A stretch of 64,000 nt of DNA, taken from assembly GCF_007991275.1 (NCBI RefSeq), contig NZ_BJYA01000014.1, positions 62,001 through 126,000 of the forward strand. The letters run 5' to 3'. Within the stretch, counting starts at the first letter, position 1. Each line of letters opens with the position of its first letter. Made by a program: the position numbers and the translations under genes. Source of the stretch: Alkalibacillus haloalkaliphilus. Lineage in GTDB: Bacteria > Bacillota > Bacilli > Bacillales > Alkalibacillaceae. The notes beneath the pieces are model-generated. The model made no database searches, was not told the origin of the DNA, and was given only the letters and a program-made list of their open reading frames with translations. Shown here one piece after another: positions 1 through 6,793 of the stretch.

Positions 1-291
1 CGTTAATATACCGGTCACTGTTCCAACAAAGTTGTTTAACTTACGGTTTTTGAAGAAAGAGCCATGACAACAATCATGAAAAATAATAAATACTCGCACT
101 AAAAATCCAGCTGCAATAATAGCAATCGGAATCGTGATCCAAACTGAAATTGATAAACTTAAGTATGCTAGTACCCACAATGCAAAGAAAGGTGGTAAAG
201 TGTTAACCATTTGTTTTGAACTTGCTTTGTCATCTGCATCCTCAAAAGGACGAATTTTCTTTCTTAGCTCTGATAATTTTGCATTTGCCAT
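1..291 (-). CDS. des: Fatty acid desaturase, N-terminal part (truncated by window edge)
   Basis: Membrane acyl-lipid desaturase of the Bacillus Des type, which introduces double bonds into phospholipid acyl chains using O2. Only the first 97 codons are present; the gene continues beyond base 1. The reverse-strand translation begins MANAKLSELRKK and contains two hydrophobic segments (about residues 35-50 and 53-70). The first histidine box, HDCCHGSFF, lies at about residues 72-80 and is typical of the di-iron desaturases. The ATG at 289-291 has a GAGGTG ribosome site just upstream. The later histidine boxes are outside the window. A CRP/FNR-like palindrome lies about 85 bases upstream. Confidence 0.88.
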   Translation of the reverse strand, partial: MANAKLSELRKKIRPFEDADDKASSKQMVNTLPPFFALWVLAYLSLSISVWITIPIAIIAAGFLVRVFIIFHDCCHGSFFKNRKLNNFVGTVTGILT

Positions 292-373
292 ATCTTCACC
301 TCGTCGCTCATCTTTACTCTTATAATACGCTTTTGCCCCTCTTATTAAACAGTCATGAACGTCAGGACTTTAA

Positions 374-389
374 TATGACATTTGTCACA
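374..389. promoter_or_regulatory. CRP/FNR-like palindrome between desaturase and lipoprotein genes
   Basis: TATGA-CATTTG-TCACA differs at one of ten positions from the CRP/FNR-family consensus TGTGA-N6-TCACA. It lies in the divergent gap between des and the lipoprotein gene and could control either. The regulator identity is inference; no regulator gene is adjacent. Confidence 0.35.
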
Positions 390-451
390 TAGCTTGTTTC
401 ACTAATTCGCCATACATATTTCTTAAAAGCGTCAAAAACGTGTCGATTTTT

Positions 452-481
452 TTGACAAATTGCGTGTTAAAGTTGAATTAT
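452..481 (+). promoter_or_regulatory. Possible sigma-A promoter for the YtkA-like lipoprotein
   Basis: A perfect TTGACA (452-457) is followed after 18 bases by a weak AATTAT -10. The TTGACA also closes an inverted repeat, GTCAAAAA...TTTTTGAC, starting near 431. Only the -35 element is convincing. Confidence 0.35.
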
Positions 482-517
482 ATGGTTAGAATGGCTGATG
501 GAAGGAGTGGATTTTAT

Positions 518-1261
518 ATGAATAAATGGCTTTTAGCTTTAGTTACTGTCTTATTAGTGACAGTCGCTGCCTGTGGAGGTCAAGATGAGGAGACAACAGA
601 AGAGCAAGAAGTTGACTCTTTAGCTCCACTTGAAGTAGAAGTGTTAATGGACGAACAAATCGATACAGGTGAAAACATACTATCAACTCGTGTAACTCAA
701 GACGGACAACCTGTTGAGGATGCTAGTGAAGTTATGTTTGAAGTCTGGCAAGAGGGTCAAAAAGAGTCGAGTGACATGATTGAAGGAAATCATGTTGAAG
801 AAGGGCTCTATGAAGTAAGCTACACATTTGAAGAAGAAGGTGTGTTTTACTTAGTGCCTCACGTTACAGCTCGTGATCAGCACCATATGCCGCAACATGA
901 CCTTGTTGTTGGAGATTCCGATGTCGAAACAGCGACATCTGATGGTCACCCACACGAACATGATCACCATAGTCATACAGAAGATGCTGATGAGCGGTTA
1001 TCTGTTGATTTCGAAATGGTAGATGATCATATGACAACTGAAGTATTATTTGAAGGGCATGAACTAGAAAATGCTGATGTCACGTTTGAAGTGTGGCATA
1101 TTGACAACGAGGAACAAAGAGCATGGATCTCTGCGAGTGAGTCTGCACCAGGTGTTTACCAAGCAGAATTCGATGAGGATACAACTGGAGAACACCATGT
1201 CATCATCCATATTGAAAATGATGACTTACACGAACATATTGGTGAGGTATTTGAATACTAA
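518..1261 (+). CDS. YtkA-like lipoprotein with two YtkA domains and a His-rich linker
   Basis: Predicted lipoprotein of 247 residues. The signal peptide ends in a lipobox with Cys at about residue 19 (TVAACG). Two related beta-sandwich regions (about 38-130 and 165-245) each carry the FEVW...G.Y......EG pattern of YtkA/FixH-like proteins. They are joined by a histidine-rich linker (DGHPHEHDHHSH) that could bind metal. The ATG at 518 is chosen because GGAAGGAG precedes it and the signal peptide begins there; an upstream GTG at 440 would add 26 unlikely residues. A strong terminator follows. YtkA-like proteins are often linked to copper or cell-envelope functions, but the role here is unknown. 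Confidence 0.8.
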   Translation: MNKWLLALVTVLLVTVAACGGQDEETTEEQEVDSLAPLEVEVLMDEQIDTGENILSTRVTQDGQPVEDASEVMFEVWQEGQKESSDMIEGNHVEEGLYEVSYTFEEEGVFYLVPHVTARDQHHMPQHDLVVGDSDVETATSDGHPHEHDHHSHTEDADERLSVDFEMVDDHMTTEVLFEGHELENADVTFEVWHIDNEEQRAWISASESAPGVYQAEFDEDTTGEHHVIIHIENDDLHEHIGEVFEY

Positions 1262-1269
1262 AATGTGAA

Positions 1270-1306
1270 AAGACAGCCGTTAAACTTTAACGGCCGTCTT
1301 TTTTTA
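1270..1306. terminator. Bidirectional rho-independent terminator
   Basis: A stem of GAC-A-GCCGTTAAA with its complement, closed by a run of T on the + strand and TTTT on the - strand. It sits between convergent genes ending at 1261 and 1304. Confidence 0.85.
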
Positions 1307-1861
1307 TTGCATACCTTGGTTGTTTTGTTGATTCATTTGGTTATTTTGCTGCTGTGCCATCTGTGTGTTTTGTTGTTGCGCCATTTGAGCATTTTGCTGT
1401 TGTGCTGCTTGTGCATTACCTTGTTGAGCAGCCTGTCTTAATGCTTGCGGGACTGAGATGTTTGACAGTGCATCTCCCGCTTCATTGCGATATATGTTTT
1501 GTTGTGCTAAATCACCGATTGATAACATACCTACTGTTTGACCATTTTCAGTTACTGGTAAACGTCTAATTTGTTTTTCTGCCATTAGTTGTGCAGCCTG
1601 ATGAACATCCATACTTGCATCCGCTGAAACAATTTCACTACTCATACATTGGCCAATTGGACAATCCCCTTGTTGATTTTTAGCTGTTGCACGTAGAGTA
1701 ATGTCACGGTCAGTAATAATTCCGCGAAGTTGACCATTTTCAATAACTGGAATAGCCCCAATATCATTCTGTTCCATTAAAGCAGCAGCTTCTTGTACAG
1801 TTTGTTCTGATGTAACAGATACAATGTTTGAACTCATTAAATTTTTAATAGCATTTTCCAT
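1304..1861 (-). CDS. CBS-domain pair protein with Q/N-rich tail
   Basis: Protein of 185 residues with two CBS motifs (about 8-60 and 72-125), similar in layout to Bacillus YhcV-type stand-alone CBS proteins that bind adenine nucleotides. Each repeat shows the IPVIENGQLRGIITDRDI pattern. Residues from about 140 to the end form a low-complexity tail made almost only of Q, N, A and M (repeats like AQMAQQQN), which is not part of the CBS fold. The ATG has AAGGAGTGAT upstream. The gene is monocistronic and divergent from the ferritin-like gene. The cellular role is not known. Confidence 0.85.
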   Translation of the reverse strand: MENAIKNLMSSNIVSVTSEQTVQEAAALMEQNDIGAIPVIENGQLRGIITDRDITLRATAKNQQGDCPIGQCMSSEIVSADASMDVHQAAQLMAEKQIRRLPVTENGQTVGMLSIGDLAQQNIYRNEAGDALSNISVPQALRQAAQQGNAQAAQQQNAQMAQQQNTQMAQQQNNQMNQQNNQGMQ

Positions 1862-1986
1862 TACTTATATCACTCCTTTTACTCTTATCGTGTACTTGGG
1901 CTTCAAAAATATTCATATTAAAATCATGCCAATATCTCTTCCCGCATAAAATACACAACTATGTCTTTTAGAAGGGAAGAAAGTAT

Positions 1987-2451
1987 ATGTATCAACACCA
2001 TTTTCATGATCATCAACTTAAGAGTAAGTACTTACAAGACCAGTCCAACCCTGTACATCAAGACTTAAAAGAAGCAATTGACCGTGAATATGAAACAATC
2101 TGTTTTTACAACGAATTAGCTCTTTTATCGACGGACATCGAGATTCAAGAGCAAGTCATTTTAATTAGAAACGAAGAGCAACTACACTTAAATGAATTCT
2201 CTAATTTTTATTTCAAATTAACGAACCAAGTTTACCAACCGAAACAAACAGAGCTAGGGCTTACAAATTTATCTGATGCCATTCATACCGCTTTTCAACA
2301 AGAACAACAGTCCGCGAAAACATACTTGGACATCGCAGACAGGATTAAAAATCCTTATTTCAAAGACCGTTTTAAACGAATCGCAGCTGATGAATTACGA
2401 CATGCTAATTGGATGCTGTACTTCATAACTAATATTAAAGGAGCTGAGTAA
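1987..2451 (+). CDS. Ferritin-like (rubrerythrin-type) four-helix protein
   Basis: Protein of 154 residues, mostly helical, with a His-rich N-terminus (MYQHHFHDHQ). Two helix pairs carry carboxylate/histidine motifs: DREYE near residue 37 with EEQLH near 62, and EQQS near 105 with DELRH near 139. This is the duplicated E...ExxH pattern of ferritin-like di-metal proteins. Some relatives in Bacillaceae are spore-coat-associated, but nothing here proves that. A sequence resembling a sporulation -10 (CATAAAATA) occurs upstream at about 1946-1955, without a clear -35. Confidence 0.75.
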   Translation: MYQHHFHDHQLKSKYLQDQSNPVHQDLKEAIDREYETICFYNELALLSTDIEIQEQVILIRNEEQLHLNEFSNFYFKLTNQVYQPKQTELGLTNLSDAIHTAFQQEQQSAKTYLDIADRIKNPYFKDRFKRIAADELRHANWMLYFITNIKGAE

Positions 2452-2470
2452 AATCAGCTCCTCTTCTTTA
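2439..2470. terminator. Terminator between convergent genes
   Basis: AGGAGCTGA / TCAGCTCCT stem with a six-base loop. The loop holds most of the stop codon of the ferritin-like gene. The tails are only moderately T-rich, so efficiency may be modest. Confidence 0.6.
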
Positions 2471-4072
2471 TCCTTTTAAATCCCTTTTACTATAAACTTG
2501 TAACGACATAATGATCAATGCTACGAAAATCATTAGTAAGCTAAACAGTGCACTCCAGTTCATTTCTTCTACTGGTAAACCAGGTACAAGCTCATAAGGT
2601 GATAATGATTTCATCCATGAAGGAAACTCTAATATGCCTCCTAAGTAAACGACGATGAAAGCATAACCTAAATATAGCCACGTAAGTCCTTTAAATTTAC
2701 CTAAGCCTACAAATAAAGCCGCAAGTCCAATCATGATCCAAGTAGCAGGTAAGTAAACAATAATCGCATTAAAAGCTGTACTAAAAGCTAACTCATCCAA
2801 CGTCAATGTTCCAGCCAATGCCATTCCAAAAGCTGCTGACCCCATGACCAGTAAGCTGACGATCAAAGCAGTTACAACATAGGATCCTAAAAGTTTTCTC
2901 CTAGATAATGCTGTTGCTGCGACCTGTTCAATACGGTTGTTTTTCTCTTCTTTAGACAGTCGATAAACCGATAAAATCATTGGAATTGTAGCAGCAATTG
3001 AAATAATCACTCCGAGCATGACAATGAACTGTTCAATCAACTCAATCCCTGTCCCTAAGTCTTCACCTAGCATTTGTGCCATAATTTCAATTTCAGCTAC
3101 GTAAGTATCTGTTTCAACTAGAACAGAACCGTAAGTCGCTCCAAAAACAAACATACCTATACTCCAAGCAATAATTGATGTACGTTGCATTCGAATCGTA
3201 AAGCCTAAAGGAGACTTTAACCATTTGGATGCGTGTGGCTTTCCTGATTTTGAAGGGAGCAAACCAGCACCGATATCACGAATAGCGTTTAAATACATCG
3301 CAAACATACCAATTAAAACTGCAACACCAAATACTAATACAATCATCCACCAGTTATTTTCGACAAAAACTCGGGACTCTAACATCCAACCTAATGGCGA
3401 AAACCAAGATAATGGTTCATACGAAACATCCCCAATGGCACGGATTAAATAAAACGTTAACAATACAGCAAAACTCAACCCCATTGTACCCCTTGCCGTT
3501 TCGGACAACTGAGCCATAACAGCTGTAACCGCGGCAAAAAAGAAACCTGTCACTCCTAGTGCAGCACCGTAGAGGAAGGAGCCTTCAATTGTAACAGATG
3601 GGATATTGATACTCACTAACGCGAGTCCAATAAACAAACTCAAAATTGCATATACAATGAATTGAACTAACAACGTAGATACAAGATTGGATAACCTACC
3701 TACAGGCAAAGAACTAATTAATTCAGCTCGCCCTTCTTCTTCACCTTCACGTGTATGTCTTGTGACAATTAAAATACTCATTACTGCAACGACAACAGCA
3801 GTGAACAACAACATTTGGTGGGCCAAAATTGCACCAACGTCGTAATTGTCCACACCGTAAGCCGGGCCTAACAGTGCTGTAATCGCAGGGTTAACAACAG
3901 AATGCGCTAATTGCATTCGATCTTCTGCAGACGGGTACAAAGATTCAAACAATGTTACAGTTGTGAGCGTTACAGCTAGAAATGACATGATCCATACCGG
4001 AATACGAACACGGTCTTGTTTCAATTGCCATAATGCAATGGGCAAAACTCTTCTAAACCAATGGTTGGTCAC
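2468..4072 (-). CDS. ABC-2 type exporter permease, about 12 membrane segments
   Basis: Integral membrane protein of 534 residues with two related halves of about six transmembrane helices each. This is the layout of the ABC exporters annotated as polyketide or tetronasin-type drug exporters. It starts at a GTG whose GTGA overlaps the stop codon of the ATPase gene by four bases, so the two are translationally coupled. With the upstream ATPase and TetR regulator it forms a compact drug- or toxicant-efflux operon. The substrate is unknown. Confidence 0.85.
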   Translation of the reverse strand: MTNHWFRRVLPIALWQLKQDRVRIPVWIMSFLAVTLTTVTLFESLYPSAEDRMQLAHSVVNPAITALLGPAYGVDNYDVGAILAHQMLLFTAVVVAVMSILIVTRHTREGEEEGRAELISSLPVGRLSNLVSTLLVQFIVYAILSLFIGLALVSINIPSVTIEGSFLYGAALGVTGFFFAAVTAVMAQLSETARGTMGLSFAVLLTFYLIRAIGDVSYEPLSWFSPLGWMLESRVFVENNWWMIVLVFGVAVLIGMFAMYLNAIRDIGAGLLPSKSGKPHASKWLKSPLGFTIRMQRTSIIAWSIGMFVFGATYGSVLVETDTYVAEIEIMAQMLGEDLGTGIELIEQFIVMLGVIISIAATIPMILSVYRLSKEEKNNRIEQVAATALSRRKLLGSYVVTALIVSLLVMGSAAFGMALAGTLTLDELAFSTAFNAIIVYLPATWIMIGLAALFVGLGKFKGLTWLYLGYAFIVVYLGGILEFPSWMKSLSPYELVPGLPVEEMNWSALFSLLMIFVALIIMSLQVYSKRDLKG

Positions 4073-4962
4073 GAATTGTCACCTCCAGTTTCATAATGAC
4101 GCATAAACAGGTCTTCTAGTGTTGGAGGCGCACTTTCAACTTTTAACAACCCATGTTCGCTAACCTTTTTCATGACACTTGATAAAGAGTCTGAATCCAC
4201 CTGAAAACTGTACCCATCTTTTTCTTGTTTCCACTCAAATACCCCTAATTCATCTGATAAGTCTACTGAAGCTTTAGTCTCAATATAAAGGTGTGTTCTC
4301 GTTAAGTGACGCAGTTCAGTTAATGAACCAGATTCGATGACAGCACCGTCGCGAATAATGGCGACGTGATCACATAGCTTTTCAACTTCTGATAAAATAT
4401 GGCTCGACAGTAGCACACTACTACCACGCTCTTTCGCCTCTATGACACATTGTTGAAACACTCTTTCCATTAGCGGGTCTAAACCTGAAGTTGGTTCATC
4501 TAAAATATACAAGTCAGCCTCTGCGGCAAAAGCGGCAATTAAAGCAACTTTTTGACGGTTACCTTTTGAATATGTTCCACACTTCTTCGTCGGATCAAGC
4601 TGAAACCGTTCGACAAGCTCCAGCTTTCTTTCTTTATTTACTTGAGCACCTCTTAAACTAATGAAGTAATCAATCACTTGCCCACCTGTTAAGTTAGGCC
4701 ACAAATTAACATCACCTGGTACATATGCCATTCGTTTATGAAGTTCAACGGCATCCTTCCATACATCTTGACCAAAAATTTTCGCTTCACCTGAATTTGC
4801 CTTAATAATACCGAGTAGTACACGAATAGTCGTCGATTTACCAGCACCGTTTGGGCCTATAAAACCGAGCACTTCACCTTTCCCAACATTTAAATCAACA
4901 CCTTTTAATGCTTCAACTTCCCCAAAACGTTTCGTTATACCTTGTGTTTCTAATACCGACAC
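4069..4962 (-). CDS. ABC exporter ATP-binding protein
   Basis: ATPase of 297 residues. Walker A GPNGAGKST is at residues 36-44, the signature is a variant YSKGNRQ at 131-137, and Walker B with D-loop LYILDEPTSGLDP is at about 151-163. The SKG-type signature is common in ABC-2 drug exporters. It starts at GTG after GGAGGGG and is 15 bases downstream of the TetR gene. It powers the 534-residue permease encoded next. Confidence 0.92.
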   Translation of the reverse strand: MSVLETQGITKRFGEVEALKGVDLNVGKGEVLGFIGPNGAGKSTTIRVLLGIIKANSGEAKIFGQDVWKDAVELHKRMAYVPGDVNLWPNLTGGQVIDYFISLRGAQVNKERKLELVERFQLDPTKKCGTYSKGNRQKVALIAAFAAEADLYILDEPTSGLDPLMERVFQQCVIEAKERGSSVLLSSHILSEVEKLCDHVAIIRDGAVIESGSLTELRHLTRTHLYIETKASVDLSDELGVFEWKQEKDGYSFQVDSDSLSSVMKKVSEHGLLKVESAPPTLEDLFMRHYETGGDNS

Positions 4963-4977
4963 ACAAATCCCCTCCCA

Positions 4978-5601
4978 TTATTTATAAAATGCCGTTTTTA
5001 ACACATCTAAGTAATCACCAAAATCATTACTTAATTGATCCAAATCAATATCCATCATCTTTTCACCCTTAAAATTGGCCAACACTTGTTGCTGGTAGCC
5101 TTCCAACGCCCATTTTATTAACTCCATCGCTTTCTCAGAGTCAATATCTGCACGAAAACGACTATAATCTAAATTGTTATAAACTAGGTCATATCCAACT
5201 TTTCTCAAGTGGTCCAATTTCTCTTGCACATCTTCTGTTAATAGGTCACCATCAGCTAACATAATTGTCCCTAAAAAGTTAAATACATTAGGGTGTTCTT
5301 TATAAAAAGAAAACTTACTAACAGTAGCTTTCCTGTATCGTTCAATAAGGTCGGGTTCATTTAAGTTTATTTGCGGTAAGTATTTGTTATGTAGTAAGTC
5401 GAAGCAATAATTAACTAAGTAATAATATAAGTCCTGCTTATTATTAAAGTAATAGAACAACATTCCTTTACCGATCCCGGCCTTTTTGACGATTCGATTA
5501 GTTGAGGCTTCTTCAAAGCCATGTTGCGCAAACTCCTCTAATGCAGCATTTATAATTCTTTGGCGTTTTTCTTTCCCTAGGTTTTCAAATGTATTTGTCA
5601 C
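4978..5601 (-). CDS. TetR-family repressor of the ABC exporter operon
   Basis: Regulator of 207 residues. The N-terminal helix-turn-helix (about 14-60) shows the family pattern ALEEFAQHGFEEAS...GIGKGMLFYYF. The C-terminal part is a ligand-binding helical domain. It starts at GTG with GGAGGAAG in front and is the first gene of the operon with the ABC ATPase and permease. Its promoter carries two copies of a 13-bp palindrome, so autoregulation is likely: binding of a toxic ligand would relieve repression of the exporter. Confidence 0.9.
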   Translation of the reverse strand: MTNTFENLGKEKRQRIINAALEEFAQHGFEEASTNRIVKKAGIGKGMLFYYFNNKQDLYYYLVNYCFDLLHNKYLPQINLNEPDLIERYRKATVSKFSFYKEHPNVFNFLGTIMLADGDLLTEDVQEKLDHLRKVGYDLVYNNLDYSRFRADIDSEKAMELIKWALEGYQQQVLANFKGEKMMDIDLDQLSNDFGDYLDVLKTAFYK

Positions 5602-5626
5602 TTTTACTTCCTCCTCAATAACAATC

Positions 5627-5639
5627 GACCACTTCGGTC
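5627..5639. promoter_or_regulatory. TetR operator copy 1 (near transcription start)
   Basis: GACCACTTCGGTC, a 13-bp interrupted palindrome with GACC/GGTC arms, lies just downstream of the predicted -10. It is the partner of the better palindrome at 5661-5673. Confidence 0.6.
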
Positions 5640-5646
5640 TAATTAA

Positions 5647-5675
5647 ATTATAACTACGTAGACCACCGTGGTCAA
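5647..5675 (-). promoter_or_regulatory. Sigma-A promoter of the TetR-ABC operon
   Basis: On the minus strand TTGACC (5675-5670) is followed after exactly 17 bases by a perfect TATAAT (5652-5647). The -35 and spacer are overlapped by a perfect-arm palindrome. Confidence 0.8.
5661..5673. promoter_or_regulatory. TetR operator copy 2 (over -35 and spacer)
   Basis: GACCAC-C-GTGGTC has perfect six-base arms. Its centre is 34 bases from copy 1. The two sites flank the -10 element, a standard arrangement for steric repression. Confidence 0.7.
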
Positions 5676-5782
5676 CAATATTCTGAATATTAATATTATA
5701 GAATTTTCACAATATGTGTCACCATAGACTAGTAGTATGTGATAAGATAGTTACTGTAATTATTTAGGAGAGGGGAATATCC

Positions 5783-6748
5783 ATGTATAAAAAACTTATA
5801 CTAGCGGCCGTATTAGCTGCAGTTACAATACTTGCAGCTTGTGGAGACGACCGTAGTGACAAAGAGGTTGTCGTTGACGCGTTTGACTCATTGTTAGAAG
5901 CCGAAAGTTATGAGTCAACTTCAGAGTTAGACTTTGAATTGAATGGTGATATGAATGACCCAATGTTCGATCAAGCTTCAGCTATGCTGAATGATTTTGA
6001 GTTCAAAGTGGATCAAGTTTATGATGCGAATCAACAATTACAAGAGGCGGTTATCCATTTTAGTGGTAGTATGCCACCACTAACTCTTGATGTTGAAGTA
6101 CCTTTTTTACAAAACCTAGAGACACAAACGATGTATATCCAAACAGATAGCATTGTTGAGAACTTAGGTATGTTCTTCCCACTTCCTGAGGAGGCAGCAG
6201 GGAAGTTACTTGAAATTAACTTAGAAGACCTTGAAGATCTTGAAGGTGAAGCACCAGAGTTTGACCAACAAGAAATGGAACAAAGAATGCAACAACTTCT
6301 AGCTGATTTCTTTGAACAGAAGGACGAAAGTGATTTCTCTAGCGATGGAGATGAATACACTGTTTCGTTTAACGAAGATGACTTTGTATATTTAGTAGAA
6401 GCTTTCATGAATGAGTTTGATGACCTAATTACTGATGAAGAGCTTGCAATGGTAGAACAAGATTTAGATGAAGCAGTTGCTGAGCTTTCTGAAGTAATGA
6501 ACATTGAGCAGCTAGACTTTTCTGTTGTTGTTGATGGAGATCAACTTGAGCAAGATTCGTTCGTAATGGATCTGTTATTAGAAGACCCTGACAGTGATGA
6601 GTCAGTTAAGATTTATTTAGCTGGACATACGACTTACAGTAACTTCAATGAAGATGTCGAATTTACAATCGATCCTGACAATGAAGAGATTCTAGACTTT
6701 GAAGAGTTAGAACAAATGATGATGGAAGCGATGATGCAAGGATTTTAG
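5783..6748 (+). CDS. Acidic lipoprotein of unknown function
   Basis: Lipoprotein of 321 residues with signal peptide and lipobox (TILAAC, Cys at residue 20). The mature part is very acidic, with E/D-rich stretches near residues 150-175 and at the C-terminus, as expected for an extracellular protein of a halophile. The pattern of alternating strands resembles lipid- or ligand-binding lipoproteins of the DUF6612/LppX-like kind, but I cannot confirm a family. It is monocistronic, with GGAGAGGGG upstream and a perfect terminator after it. Confidence 0.75.
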   Translation: MYKKLILAAVLAAVTILAACGDDRSDKEVVVDAFDSLLEAESYESTSELDFELNGDMNDPMFDQASAMLNDFEFKVDQVYDANQQLQEAVIHFSGSMPPLTLDVEVPFLQNLETQTMYIQTDSIVENLGMFFPLPEEAAGKLLEINLEDLEDLEGEAPEFDQQEMEQRMQQLLADFFEQKDESDFSSDGDEYTVSFNEDDFVYLVEAFMNEFDDLITDEELAMVEQDLDEAVAELSEVMNIEQLDFSVVVDGDQLEQDSFVMDLLLEDPDSDESVKIYLAGHTTYSNFNEDVEFTIDPDNEEILDFEELEQMMMEAMMQGF

Positions 6749-6757
6749 AATTAATTT

Positions 6758-6793
6758 AAAAGCTGTCGAGTAATCACTCGACAGCTTTTTTTA
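6758..6793. terminator. Bidirectional terminator
   Basis: Perfect stem AAAGCTGTCGAGT with its complement and a four-base loop, followed by T7 on the + strand. It is shared by the convergent lipoprotein and YhgE-type genes. Confidence 0.9.

Noticed and set aside
1940-1960. Sporulation sigma-K/G promoter for the ferritin-like gene
   Set aside because: A CATAAAATA -10-like sequence is present, but no matching -35 at a suitable distance.
6031-6504. 157-codon minus-strand frame rich in Ser and Cys opposite the acidic lipoprotein
   Set aside because: It mirrors GAA/GAT-rich codons of the lipoprotein gene; composition is an artefact.
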